Source of the DNA: Shewanella pealeana ATCC 700345
GTDB lineage: Bacteria; Pseudomonadota; Gammaproteobacteria; Enterobacterales; Shewanellaceae
Assembly: GCF_000018285.1 (NCBI RefSeq)
Contig: NC_009901.1
Coordinates: forward strand, 2,727,001 to 2,791,000
Direction: 5' to 3'
DNA length: 64,000 nt
Shown here: one piece after another, positions 30,455-39,031 of the stretch
Layout of the letters: the number at the start of each line of letters is the position of its first letter
How positions within the stretch are numbered: the first letter of the stretch is position 1
Program-made: the position numbers and the translations under genes
Notes under the pieces: model-generated
What the model saw: the letters and a program-made list of their open reading frames with translations, nothing else
What the model was told of the DNA's origin: nothing
Database searches by the model: none

Positions 30455-31465
30455 TTATAGATAGTCTTTAAACCAATTAACCAGTTCTTTTTCAGCTGTT
30501 TCTTTATTCTTATCCAAGAAATGATTATCTTCAGGATATATCACTAGCTTATGAGGTATGTTGTTGGTTGATAACGCGTCGGCGAGGTCCATTGAGTGCT
30601 TAACAGAGACGCGTTTATCATTAGTACCGTGTATAAGTAAGATAGGCATGGTGGGAGATAATTCACTGACCCAGTTTAATACCGACCGTTTTTGTAGTTC
30701 TGCGACTTTATTCTGCTCGTAGTTTGGAATTCGGTGCAAATATACTTTTTCCATTTCAGGGCGGTAAGTTAGCCCTTTTTGCAGATCGGAATTACTTGAA
30801 ATAGTTGCTATGGCTTTTATATTATTGACTTTTTTCACTGCTAAATGAGTTTGCATTCCACCACGACTTGCGCCGTACATGCCAATACGTTGCGCATCAG
30901 CTCCTTCAATACTAGGGATGAAATCCATTAAGGCGATGACATCATTGATATCACTTCCTCCAAATTCATCATGGGCAGTTGACTGACTATTAAAAGTCCC
31001 ACGATATTGGCTACCAATAATCACAAATCCTTCGTTAGCAATAGGAAACAAGTTATTCATCATTGAGCCGAAAACAACACCACCAAAGTTGCCGTTACCG
31101 CCACGATTATAAATCAGTACTGGCAACTTCTCTGTAGATACTTTTGGCTTTATGATATAGCCCTTTACGACATTGCCATCTACAAGGTATTCAAAAGTAG
31201 AGCAGGATAAATTAGTCTTATAAAGATCAAACTTTTCCTTACCAAAGCGCGAATCAAAACGAGCTAAAGTTTGTTTAAGCTTTTCCTCAGAGTTTATTTT
31301 CCTTTTAAATTTTTTCTCCATGCCATTACGCCATGAATCATAATCAGTGAAAATCCAAGTAAAACAGTTTTTTTGCTCAGTAACGCGTTCATCATTGATC
31401 AAATTGGTTGCTTGAGAACTAAATGAAAAAATAACTAAAAGGATGATTAACAGATTTTTGGTCAC
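30455..31465 (-). CDS. Secreted prolyl-oligopeptidase-like hydrolase
   Basis: 336 aa from GTG at 31465, which has GGAG 6 nt upstream and gives a Sec signal peptide (TKNLLIILLVIFSFSSQA). Alpha/beta-hydrolase of the S9 type: GSQYRGTFNSQS, the elbow GASRGGMQ near residue 196, PILLIHGTNDKRVSVKHS with the catalytic Asp, and YPEDNHF with the His. The triad is complete. A periplasmic or secreted peptidase/esterase is likely; substrate unknown. Confidence 0.82.
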   Translation of the reverse strand: MTKNLLIILLVIFSFSSQATNLINDERVTEQKNCFTWIFTDYDSWRNGMEKKFKRKINSEEKLKQTLARFDSRFGKEKFDLYKTNLSCSTFEYLVDGNVVKGYIIKPKVSTEKLPVLIYNRGGNGNFGGVVFGSMMNNLFPIANEGFVIIGSQYRGTFNSQSTAHDEFGGSDINDVIALMDFIPSIEGADAQRIGMYGASRGGMQTHLAVKKVNNIKAIATISSNSDLQKGLTYRPEMEKVYLHRIPNYEQNKVAELQKRSVLNWVSELSPTMPILLIHGTNDKRVSVKHSMDLADALSTNNIPHKLVIYPEDNHFLDKNKETAEKELVNWFKDYL

Positions 31466-31644
31466 ATGAACTCCATGTCGGTGATTAAAGGTTGGTATTG
31501 ATACGATATTATTTAAACAAAGCCGCAAAAATTTTTTCGAAGAGTTTTAGAAACTTGCCACAGACAACACAGGTTAGCAATAAGCCTTTTGATTGGATAA
31601 AATGAAAAAATTGATGACTAACCGTTCTATATGTAACGCTAAAT

Positions 31645-31686
31645 GTGGTTGTGGTTGTGGTTGTGGTTGTGGTTGTGGTTGTGGTT
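31645..31686. repeat. Seven tandem GTGGTT hexamers
   Basis: GTGGTT repeated seven times without a mismatch, 42 bp, in a gene-free stretch. A simple-sequence tract prone to slippage. Confidence 0.95.
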
Positions 31687-31793
31687 AGAAATTTATCAGT
31701 TGAGATACCATCAAGCTAAATTTAATTAGTAATAAATACATTAAGCTTAGGCCTCCAAAATGGCGGATAAGCTAAGCGCTCACACTAAGTGTA

Positions 31794-32087
31794 TTAGCCA
31801 TTACAGAGCAAACTCAAAATACTCACAGTTTGCGGGAATTTTTTGCTGTTCCGACCAAGGGCCACCCCACTGGCAACATTTTGTAAAACCCGTAGCCACT
31901 CTCCATGACCAATGACCACTAAGGTATTGATGCCGAGTGACTCAATACTGGCAAAGAAGCGCTCTACTCTTCCTAATACCGGCGTTGCAGACTCGGCATG
32001 TTTGATGGCGATATGATTTGCACTGAAACGGCCAAGGGGCTTACCACTGGATAATTTTTCATAAAACAATTGGCAACGACCTTGGCA
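31794..32087 (-). pseudogene. Histidine-phosphatase remnant joined to degenerate tRNA sequence
   Basis: About 95 codons resembling the C-terminal two thirds of a histidine phosphatase: CQLFYEKLSSGKPL, ERFFASIESLGINTLVVIGHGEWLRVL (second catalytic His). The N-terminal RHG catalytic motif is missing, and a TAG lies in frame at the broken end. Just beyond, the DNA turns into degenerate initiator-tRNA sequence (about 32055-32149, with ttggcaacgacctt and gagcccgacta..tagcaaac..ctccatccc). So the gene was probably cut by recombination involving the tRNA array. Confidence 0.55.
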
Positions 32088-32206
32088 CTATATTCTATGA
32101 GCACAGCTCTATATATAGTTGAGCCCGACTAACTAGCAAACGACTCCATCCCAGTATTTATCAGAAATTGATCCATTAAAGATCCGAAACATCAAATCTC
32201 AGATAC

Positions 32207-32229
32207 AAAAAAACCAGCTTTCGCTGGCC
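32207..32229 (-). terminator. Terminator, tRNA array copy 3
   Basis: Minus strand GGCCAGC-GAAA-GCTGG stem followed by seven T. Same structure as the two others in the array. Confidence 0.85.
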
Positions 32230-32261
32230 TACATATAAACTTTATTCTTCTATAAAAGAAT

Positions 32262-32367
32262 TGGTTGCGGGAGCTGGATTACTTTCGATAACAGAAGTAG
32301 CAACGACCTTCGCCAGCCTTTCATAAAGAGTTGAGCCCGACGAGCTAGCAAACTGCTCCATCCCGCG
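32262..32367 (-). pseudogene. Broken initiator tRNA, 106 nt (copy 1)
   Basis: Both ends match the intact initiator tRNA, including the acceptor stem and CCA. The anticodon-loop and T-loop regions are replaced by 20-nt segments (intact 6 and 5 nt), so no anticodon CAT loop can form. A 234-bp unit beginning here repeats at 32495 and again, with an intact tRNA, at 32729. Confidence 0.8.
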
Positions 32368-32441
32368 TCTTATTTATCTTTCACCATCGGTTCTAAATCA
32401 CTGTTTAAAGGCAATATGCCCAGTCCATAAATTTCAGGCAC

Positions 32442-32464
32442 AAAAAAACCAGCTTTCGCTGGCC
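32442..32464 (-). terminator. Terminator, tRNA array copy 2
   Basis: Same GGCCAGC-GAAA-GCTGG stem and T-run, within the 234-bp repeat unit. Confidence 0.85.
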
Positions 32465-32495
32465 TACATATCACATCATTCTTTAAATAAAGAAT

Positions 32496-32601
32496 TGGTT
32501 GCGGGAGCTGGATTACTTTCAATAACAGAAGTAGCAACGACCTTCGCCAGCCTTTCATAAAGAGTTGAGCCCGACGAGCTACCAAACTGCTCCATCCCGC
32601 G
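32496..32601 (-). pseudogene. Broken initiator tRNA, 106 nt (copy 2)
   Basis: Nearly identical to copy 1 (two differences noted: cgataacag to caataacag and gctagc to gctacc), with the same two replaced segments. Confidence 0.8.
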
Positions 32602-32673
32602 TCTTATTTATCTTTCACCATCGGTTCTAAATCACTGTTTAAAGGCAATATGCCCAGTCCATAAATTTCAGGC

Positions 32674-32698
32674 AAAAAAAAACCAGCTTTCGCTGGCC
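32674..32698 (-). terminator. Terminator, tRNA array copy 1
   Basis: GGCCAGC-GAAA-GCTGG stem with nine T on the minus strand, about 32 bp after the last intact tRNA; probably the main end of the tRNA transcript. Confidence 0.88.
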
Positions 32699-32729
32699 TA
32701 CATATCACATCATTCTTTAAATAAAGAAT

Positions 32730-32806
<77 letters not shown>

Positions 32807-32851
32807 TCCGATTTGACGCTAATAACTGTTTTGATTCTGCTATAAATGAAT

Positions 32852-32957
32852 TGGTTGCGAAAACTGGATTACTTCCTATAAATGAACTGGCAACGACCTT
32901 CGCCTAGCTTTTATAAAGAGTTGAGTCCGAGTAGCTTTTATACTGCTCCATCCCGCG
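32852..32957 (-). pseudogene. Broken initiator tRNA, 106 nt (copy 3, more decayed)
   Basis: Same 106-nt length and same two replaced regions as copies 1 and 2, but with extra mismatches (ttggttgcgaaaactgg, gagtccgagtagctttta), so it looks older. It sits between two intact initiator tRNAs. Confidence 0.75.
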
Positions 32958-32995
32958 TCCGTAATATTTATTCGTTTTACTTCATTATAAGGAAG

Positions 32996-33072
<77 letters not shown>

Positions 33073-33117
33073 TCCGATTTGACGCTAATAACTGTTTTGA
33101 TTCTGCTATAAAAGAAT

Positions 33118-33194
33118 TGGTACAACCGAGTGGATTCGAACCACCGACCCCTACCATGTCAAGGTAGTGCTCTAACCAACTGAGCTACGGTTGT
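33118..33194 (-). tRNA. tRNA-Val (GAC), copy a
   Basis: 77 nt with encoded CCA; minus-strand start ACAACCGTAGCTCAGTTGG, anticodon loop TTGACAT (GAC), T-loop TTCGAAT. Identical to the second copy. Confidence 0.95.
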
Positions 33195-33196
33195 AT

Positions 33197-33273
<77 letters not shown>

Positions 33274-33308
33274 ACTGTTAATAGACTTTTGATTCTTCTA
33301 TAAAGAAT

Positions 33309-33385
33309 TGGTACAACCGAGTGGATTCGAACCACCGACCCCTACCATGTCAAGGTAGTGCTCTAACCAACTGAGCTACGGTTGT
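33309..33385 (-). tRNA. tRNA-Val (GAC), copy b
   Basis: 77 nt, identical to copy a, giving an alternating fMet-Val-fMet-Val order. Confidence 0.95.
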
Positions 33386-33398
33386 ATCGTTCAAGAAC

Positions 33399-33475
<77 letters not shown>

Positions 33476-33521
33476 ACTGTGTTCTTGCTGTTCGTTTGGC
33501 AGTTGCCTTGGAACGAGCGCT

Positions 33522-33550
33522 ATAGTATGGCGATAGCGTGATTGTTGCAA
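33522..33550 (-). promoter_or_regulatory. Sigma-70 promoter of the tRNA array
   Basis: Minus strand: TTGCAA, 17-bp spacer, TACTAT, followed by a GC-rich AGCGCTCG discriminator. This is the arrangement expected for a growth-rate and stringently controlled stable-RNA promoter, about 45 bp before the first tRNA. Confidence 0.75.
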
Positions 33551-33781
33551 GCAAAAAAACACAAATAGTTGCCAAGCGGTGATTTGATGGCCAACTTGAG
33601 CGGTGTTTAAGCGTTTAAAGCAATTTTTAAGTAAAACAATTACAAAGCAGAATGATATTAGCCAATTTTTTGCTCATTTAAATAGCCTTCAAAGGCATTT
33701 GTTAGCACTTCTATCAATAACTCCCCTATTCAGATGTCAGTTTTAAGGCTAGCTATAAATGTTACTCGATCACCAGTAAGC
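33551..33781. other. Gene-free region upstream of the tRNA array
   Basis: AT-rich with an A-run just above the -35 box that could act as an UP element. No gene seen. Confidence 0.4.
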
Positions 33782-33811
33782 AAAAGAGCCACTTTTATTA
33801 GTGGCTCTTTT
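33782..33811 (-). terminator. Terminator of the MFS gene
   Basis: AAAAGAGCCACT / AGTGGCTCTTTT symmetrical stem 17 bp after the MFS stop. Confidence 0.85.
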
Positions 33812-33828
33812 AAATTCATTGCTGAACC

Positions 33829-35043
33829 CTATCGGCTCAATGCTGGGACAGGTTTTGAAATAATAGGCCTGTCATCAATCGGTAAGTGTAGTAAAGCCGC
33901 TACAAAGGCTAAAACCACGGTACTCCACCATATCGGTTCATAACTACCGTAATAGTCATAAATACGACCACCAACCCAGGCGCCGAGAAAGCTTCCTATC
34001 TGGTGAGTAAAAAACACTAAACCATATAAAGTCGATAAATAGCGCGCACCAAAGATCTGTCTAACTAGACCAGAAGTCAGTGGTACTGTACCTAGCCAAC
34101 AAAAACCAATAGCTGCACCAAAAATAGCCGCGGTATGATTAGTAACAGGTAAAGTCACGAAAGCTGCTATCACCACGGTTCTAATTAAGTATAAAGCTGA
34201 CATCACATAGCGTTTGTTAAACTTATCACCCATTACGCCCCAAAAATACGAGCCAAAGATATTAAAAATACCTACGTATGCCAATGCTAATGCTGCCGTA
34301 GAGCTATCCAAATGCTTATCAGATAGATAACTGGGTAAATGAGTAGCAATAAACATTACATGAAAACCACATACAAAGAAGCCCAAATGTATAAGCCAGT
34401 AATTGCGATTAGTACAAGCCTGCTTAAGCGCCTCTGTTAATGTTTGATCATCCAATTGCTCAGAGCTAGTTTCACTTGGCTTAACCGTTTTCATAAAAGA
34501 AGCGAAAGCGAACATAAAACAACAAAGCAGTGCGAACACCTGTAGTGCTGTTTGCCAGTCAAACTCGGTTAGTAAACTTTGGGCGCCAGGGATCACCGCG
34601 AACATACCAAAAGAGCCTGCGGCCGTGGTCAAACCAAATGCCTTCGCTGTATGCTCCGCCGGAACTACTTTTGCGACAGCGCCAAGTACAACCACATAGC
34701 TGGTTGCACTTAATCCCAAACCAATCAACATACTAATAGACACATAAAACATTTCTGTCGACGTTGATATTGAGGTGAGCAGCAGACCTAAGCCATATGC
34801 TATAGCGCCAAGCATAATGACTCTCTTCGAGCCAAAGCGATCGGCAGCCATCCCAACAAATGGCTGAAACACACCAAAGAGGAGGTTTTGCAAGGCAATC
34901 GCAAAACTGAAGAATTCTCGTCCAACATCAAAGCTCATCGAGATAGGCATCATAAAGATCCCAAATGACTGGCGGATCCCAAGGCTAATGATAAGAATAC
35001 CGATCCCTAACCAAACCAGAGCAGGAAAACGAAATATACTCAT
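33829..35043 (-). CDS. MFS transporter, monocarboxylate/OFA-like
   Basis: 404 aa with 12 predicted membrane segments. RQSFGIFMMPISMSFDVGREFFSFAIALQNLLFGVFQPFVGMAADRFGSKRV with the loop 2-3 motif and the second-half GVMGDKFNKRYVM place it in the group that includes monocarboxylate and oxalate/formate-type carriers. Substrate not readable. The ATG overlaps the stop of the small upstream gene (ATGA), indicating translational coupling. Confidence 0.85.
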   Translation of the reverse strand: MSIFRFPALVWLGIGILIISLGIRQSFGIFMMPISMSFDVGREFFSFAIALQNLLFGVFQPFVGMAADRFGSKRVIMLGAIAYGLGLLLTSISTSTEMFYVSISMLIGLGLSATSYVVVLGAVAKVVPAEHTAKAFGLTTAAGSFGMFAVIPGAQSLLTEFDWQTALQVFALLCCFMFAFASFMKTVKPSETSSEQLDDQTLTEALKQACTNRNYWLIHLGFFVCGFHVMFIATHLPSYLSDKHLDSSTAALALAYVGIFNIFGSYFWGVMGDKFNKRYVMSALYLIRTVVIAAFVTLPVTNHTAAIFGAAIGFCWLGTVPLTSGLVRQIFGARYLSTLYGLVFFTHQIGSFLGAWVGGRIYDYYGSYEPIWWSTVVLAFVAALLHLPIDDRPIISKPVPALSR

Positions 35044-35228
35044 AACGGGCCTCCGTTATTGGCATTAGCGGATTCTGGTATCGACTTAGGCATTTGATGA
35101 CAGCCGCCATCTGTTGCATTCATAGCAAATGCATTCAGTAAAGGCTTACAGTAATGGACTAGTGTCAGCGTTAATAGGAGTAAGGATGTCATGCGCAGCA
35201 GCTGCGCGAATAGAGTTTGAGAACGCAT
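35040..35228 (-). CDS. Small secreted-like protein coupled to the MFS gene
   Basis: 62 aa. One hydrophobic segment at residues 13-28 (TSLLLLTLTLVHYCKPLL) could be a signal or anchor. The C-terminal part has GGCHQMPKS, a possible metal site. The overlap with the MFS start supports a real gene. No clear ribosome site. Not recognised. Confidence 0.5.
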   Translation of the reverse strand: MRSQTLFAQLLRMTSLLLLTLTLVHYCKPLLNAFAMNATDGGCHQMPKSIPESANANNGGPL

Positions 35229-35353
35229 TAGATTTGAGGCTGAGAAAAGAAGACGCGCATCCTACAGCGACGTGAAACATGACACAAATGAATAATTAGA
35301 AACAATACTATGCATAGAATGCATGTTTGAAACTAGAGTTAACTATCACTAAT

Positions 35354-35386
35354 AAAAAACGGGCATTCAATACTGAAATGCCCGTT
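35354..35386 (-). terminator. Terminator of the VF530-like gene
   Basis: AACGGGCATT...AATGCCCGTT stem followed by six T on the minus strand. Confidence 0.85.
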
Positions 35387-35437
35387 CTATTCTTTCAACC
35401 AAATGTTCGCCTAGTTAATCAAGGCACAACAAAGATA

Positions 35438-35935
35438 TCACTTACCCCAAGGGTTAGTTGGATCTTGTGACGCCGCTGGTCGTTTTGCGCCACTGCTGCG
35501 ATTTTGCTTGTAAGAATCTTGCGCTCTTGCCTTACCTTTACTAAAGCCTGATCGCGGACCATTTTTCTTCATTTCCTTATAGTTTTCCATGGCCTTTGCG
35601 CGCATTTCTGCGACAAGCTCCACGGTTAACTTTTCAGGTTTGCGCGGCACAATACCGTCGGCATAACCACGTTCTCGCGGCTTTAGCTCCATTTGTGCTT
35701 CGTTGCCTTTTGGCATGCGCTTAAAACGATATAGGTAAAATGCTTCTACGCGTTCCCTCGCCCAATCAGTCTTTTTCAAAAACTTAATGCACGATTCCAT
35801 ATTCGGATTTAAATTAAAGCATGCCAATTTAAGGGCTGCATAAAGTACTTTATAGTCATAGAACTTCACAAGCTCAGTTAGCATTGTTTCAAGTTTTAAG
35901 CCGTGAAGCGGGTTGTTCTGTTGATGTTCAATCAT
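35438..35935 (-). CDS. VF530-family DNA-binding protein with basic tail
   Basis: 165 aa. Residues 6-68 (NNPLHGLKLETMLTELVKFYDYKVLY, then CFNLNPNMESCIKFLKKTDWARERVEAFYL) match the VF530 helical domain, a small DNA-binding fold known from a structural-genomics protein of Vibrio. The following 95 residues are basic and low-complexity (GPRSGFSKGKARAQDSYKQNRSSGAKRP), suggesting nucleic-acid binding. Role unknown. Single-gene unit. Confidence 0.85.
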   Translation of the reverse strand: MIEHQQNNPLHGLKLETMLTELVKFYDYKVLYAALKLACFNLNPNMESCIKFLKKTDWARERVEAFYLYRFKRMPKGNEAQMELKPRERGYADGIVPRKPEKLTVELVAEMRAKAMENYKEMKKNGPRSGFSKGKARAQDSYKQNRSSGAKRPAASQDPTNPWGK

Positions 35936-36349
35936 GAGGCGTCCAAATATCGCAGATAATATAAAGCGTAAGCACCGAAAAATGATAACTATTTAATCGA
36001 TACTAAAGACCAACCATAACGCTGGTCATAACTATGACTTAATAATAACAAGAAAATGCCTTTATCACCCACGAAAATCGTTCTAGAAGATCATTTATTT
36101 ACCAAAACTAAGCCAGCCTAGCCAAAAAATCTTTGTAAAAAAGTCCAATCACACTCATCTACGCTAAGCCCTTGATAGCCAATTACATAAACAAGATAAA
36201 GCCAAAAGGGTCAATCTGGGCGACAATTGTGAACGGAAGCAAACATGGGTGTGACCTAGCCTTCATAGTTATCAACGACATATTTAAATTAGCTTGCAGC
36301 CATATTATCTTACCCCCAAATGGCCAACACCAAGTTAAGAGAGTGAGCT
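35936..36349. other. Intergenic region before the cupin gene
   Basis: No supported gene; the 61-codon frame at 36172-36357 overlaps the cupin start and has no family features. No LacI-type palindrome like that at 43247 is visible here. Confidence 0.45.
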
Positions 36350-36874
36350 ATGGTTAACATCCGTGAACAGATCAAACAGCTTGTAAACCTTTCAGGAATT
36401 TTTCTCACTAAGCACGAGATTGAAAATATTGAGATTACAGATTTTGGTTTGAATAACTTTAATCACGCCGGATTAATCGTTCATACCTATATCAATACAG
36501 AGCGATGCTGCGCTAAAGAGCTCATCATGCTACCGCACCAGATCTGCCCTGAGCATGTTCACCCAAGTATTGGAACACAACAAGGTAAAGAAGAGACCTT
36601 TCGCTGTCGATTTGGAAAAGTGAGCGTCTTTATTGAAGGAAGTGTCACCCAAAAACCTACAGTAGATCTACCAAAAGACACCGAAAATTACACAGTGTTT
36701 CACGAGGTGATATTAGAGAGAGGCGAACAGTTAACCTTAGCTCCCAATTCTAAGCATTGGTTTAAGGCTCATAGTGAAGGAGCTGTCGTTTCTGAGTTTT
36801 CAACGACTTCAAACGATGACGCGGATCTATTTACTAATAAAGCAATTAACCGATCAAGTCGACTCAGTTTATAA
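36350..36874 (+). CDS. Cupin of the D-lyxose isomerase type
   Basis: 174 aa. The metal site of D-lyxose ketol-isomerases is visible: H69 and H71 in CPEHVHPSIG, E82 in GKEETFRCRFG, and H136 in PNSKHWFKAHSEGAVVSEFST. These enzymes interconvert D-lyxose and D-xylulose (some also D-mannose and D-fructose) with Mn2+. The neighbouring xylulokinase and pentitol dehydrogenase make D-lyxose/D-xylulose the sensible substrate. It is convergent with the sugar-transport operon, separated by a hairpin, so it is not in the same transcript. Confidence 0.8.
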   Translation: MVNIREQIKQLVNLSGIFLTKHEIENIEITDFGLNNFNHAGLIVHTYINTERCCAKELIMLPHQICPEHVHPSIGTQQGKEETFRCRFGKVSVFIEGSVTQKPTVDLPKDTENYTVFHEVILERGEQLTLAPNSKHWFKAHSEGAVVSEFSTTSNDDADLFTNKAINRSSRLSL

Positions 36875-36876
36875 GT

Positions 36877-36897
36877 GGGCGTAGAAAACCTACGCCC
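36877..36897. terminator. Hairpin between convergent cupin and ABC genes
   Basis: GGGCGTAG-AAAAC-CTACGCCC perfect 8-bp stem immediately after the cupin stop. It lacks a strong T-run, so termination efficiency is uncertain. Confidence 0.6.
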
Positions 36898-36909
36898 GTT
36901 GCACAAGTG

Positions 36910-37911
36910 CTACTTACGCACTTCAAGCAGTTTATCAACGTTCTGCTGATTAACCACAGTCCAAGGAATGTCATAGCGTTTAGACAGGCCATTATTCCAA
37001 TTTAATTGATCTGCATATTGCTGCCATACCTTAGATGTCGGCTTGTACTGCTCACCGATAATATGACGTAATGCCACATCGATAGAGCCTTGCATCTGGC
37101 CATTTGCGTCTTGCAGAATAGAAGTCATTTTATCACTTTTTACTGCATGCAAAGCATCGGTTACGCCGTCAATACCGGCAATAACATAGTTATCAACTGA
37201 GTCACCTGTGCCTTCAATCGCTTCAATTGCACCGAGTGCCATTTCATCATTTTGACCAATCACACCACTGATTTTACCCTGATGCTTCATTAACCAGTTT
37301 TCCATCAAGGTCATACCTTCGGCGCGAGACCAGTTAGCCGTCTTACGCTCAAGTACCTTAACCGCTCCTTCTGGACATTCAGCGATGGCTTTTTCATTAC
37401 CCTGACCACGCTGGATCTCACCAGAGCCACCCTTTGGTCCTTCAAGAATAACCACATTACCCTTACAGCCAATTTGTTCCATTATAAACTTAGCTTCTAA
37501 GTAACCACCTTCAACGTCGTCAGAAACCACTTCAGCGGTCATTTGATCGGTATTTAAACGCGCATTGGTAACGATAACGGGAATACCAGCGTCGTTAGCC
37601 ATATCCACAACATCAATATTGGCATCGAAATCCATCGGGTTAATGATGATTGCGTCATGGTTGGTACGAATAGCCGTTTCAGCCTGGTTATTTTGCACTA
37701 ACGCGTCATAGCGACCATCATACATAGTGATCTTAACTTCACCCGATTTTACTAACGGGTGGTCGTAGGCTGCTTGCTGCATAAGTTGCACAAATTCAGC
37801 CTTCATACCGTACATTAACACCGCTATTTTAATGTCATCTTTAGCAAATGCCGCCCCAGAAGATAACGCTAATGTGCTACCGAGTAATGTAGAGATAATG
37901 GTTTTTTTCAT
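36910..37911 (-). CDS. Periplasmic sugar-binding protein of the ABC importer
   Basis: About 333 aa from the ATG at 37911 (10 nt after AAGG); an ATG at 37920 is adjacent. Sec signal KKTIISTLLGSTLALSSGAAFA. The mature part is a RbsB/LacI-type binding fold (DIKIAVLMYGMKAEFVQLMQQAA, NQAETAIRTNHDAIIINPMD, GVIGQNDEMALGAIEAI). It collects the sugar or sugar alcohol for the permease and ATPase encoded upstream. Last gene of the operon. Confidence 0.9.
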   Translation of the reverse strand: MKKTIISTLLGSTLALSSGAAFAKDDIKIAVLMYGMKAEFVQLMQQAAYDHPLVKSGEVKITMYDGRYDALVQNNQAETAIRTNHDAIIINPMDFDANIDVVDMANDAGIPVIVTNARLNTDQMTAEVVSDDVEGGYLEAKFIMEQIGCKGNVVILEGPKGGSGEIQRGQGNEKAIAECPEGAVKVLERKTANWSRAEGMTLMENWLMKHQGKISGVIGQNDEMALGAIEAIEGTGDSVDNYVIAGIDGVTDALHAVKSDKMTSILQDANGQMQGSIDVALRHIIGEQYKPTSKVWQQYADQLNWNNGLSKRYDIPWTVVNQQNVDKLLEVRK

Positions 37912-37983
37912 TTTAATCATACCTTTTTCTTTTTATTTTTAACTCTGCTCTTTTTAAAGAGACCACTTTTAAAGAGATTGCTT

Positions 37984-39021
37984 CTAACGTGACTGCTTTC
38001 TAGAAGGGTCTAACATCACTGCCGCAACAATGAGTAAGCCTTTGATAATTTGTTGGTAGTAAGACTGAACGCCGAGTAGATCTAAACCGTTATTCATCAC
38101 CCCGATAATCAGTACCCCAAACAAAGTGCCGGTAAGCGTACCGAGTCCACCAGCCATTGAGGTGCCGCCAATGACCACAGCGGCAATAGCGTCAAGCTCA
38201 TAGCCAAAGCCCGCACTGGTTTGCGCCGAGCCTGTACGTGCAGTCAAGATCAAACCCGCAATTGCCGCCATCACGCCACACAGGGTGTAAACAGCAACTT
38301 TAACCTTATGTACGTCGATGCCAGAGGTCTGAGCCGACTTTTCATTACCGCCCACCGCAAATACATAGCGACCGAAAACTGTCTTATTAAGTAAGAACCA
38401 AGCAGCAACGAAGATGACGGCAAAAATCACCACAGGTGTTGGGATGCCAAAAGTGTAGCTATTACCTAGTGCACGAAAGCCGCGATCCAGCGACGAAACC
38501 GGATTACCATCAGTCGTCAACATGGTCATGCCTCGGGCTACTGACAGCATACCCATGGTCACGATAAAGGCTTGCAGACGGAATTTTGAAATAATGTAAC
38601 CGTTCAAAAAGCCACAAATAGCACCGATACAGATAGCCACCATTAGCGGCAGTAAGATAGGCGAATCAAAACCACCAATCAGCATGTTGGATGAATTTGT
38701 CACAAAGCGTGCTGAAACAATACCGGCGAGCGCCAGCACCGACCCCACCGAGAGGTCGACCCCAGCCACAATAATCACGAAGGTCATACCCACGGCTAAA
38801 ATGCCGTTAATAGAGACCTGACGTAAAACAGACAGCAGATTTCCTTGAGTAAGAAAATAGTTACTATCCCACATGCCATTGTGGATACAGATCTCGCCTA
38901 ATACGGCGATGGTGGCGCAAATAAACAGAAACGCCAACACGATACCGTATTTGTGTAAAATCGGTTTTAGTCGAGTAATAGGTAATCTCAGACTCTTATC
39001 TGTAGCAACAGATGTATTCAT
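37984..39021 (-). CDS. Ribose-type ABC transporter permease
   Basis: 345 aa with about 8-10 membrane segments; GVDLSVGSVLALAGIVSA, RTGSAQTSAGFGYELDAIAAVVIGGTSMAGGLGTL and GVMNNGLDLLGV are the hallmarks of RbsC-family permeases. It forms the channel of the importer. Located 10 bp after the ATPase gene. Confidence 0.93.
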   Translation of the reverse strand: MNTSVATDKSLRLPITRLKPILHKYGIVLAFLFICATIAVLGEICIHNGMWDSNYFLTQGNLLSVLRQVSINGILAVGMTFVIIVAGVDLSVGSVLALAGIVSARFVTNSSNMLIGGFDSPILLPLMVAICIGAICGFLNGYIISKFRLQAFIVTMGMLSVARGMTMLTTDGNPVSSLDRGFRALGNSYTFGIPTPVVIFAVIFVAAWFLLNKTVFGRYVFAVGGNEKSAQTSGIDVHKVKVAVYTLCGVMAAIAGLILTARTGSAQTSAGFGYELDAIAAVVIGGTSMAGGLGTLTGTLFGVLIIGVMNNGLDLLGVQSYYQQIIKGLLIVAAVMLDPSRKQSR

Positions 39022-39031
39022 TTTTTATATC

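Noticed and set aside
32370..32585. 71-codon frame across the broken tRNA copies
   Set aside because: Lies over repeated tRNA and terminator sequence; no start signal; tRNA-derived.
36172..36357. 61-codon frame upstream of the cupin gene
   Set aside because: Overlaps the cupin start, no ribosome site and no similarity to known leader peptides.
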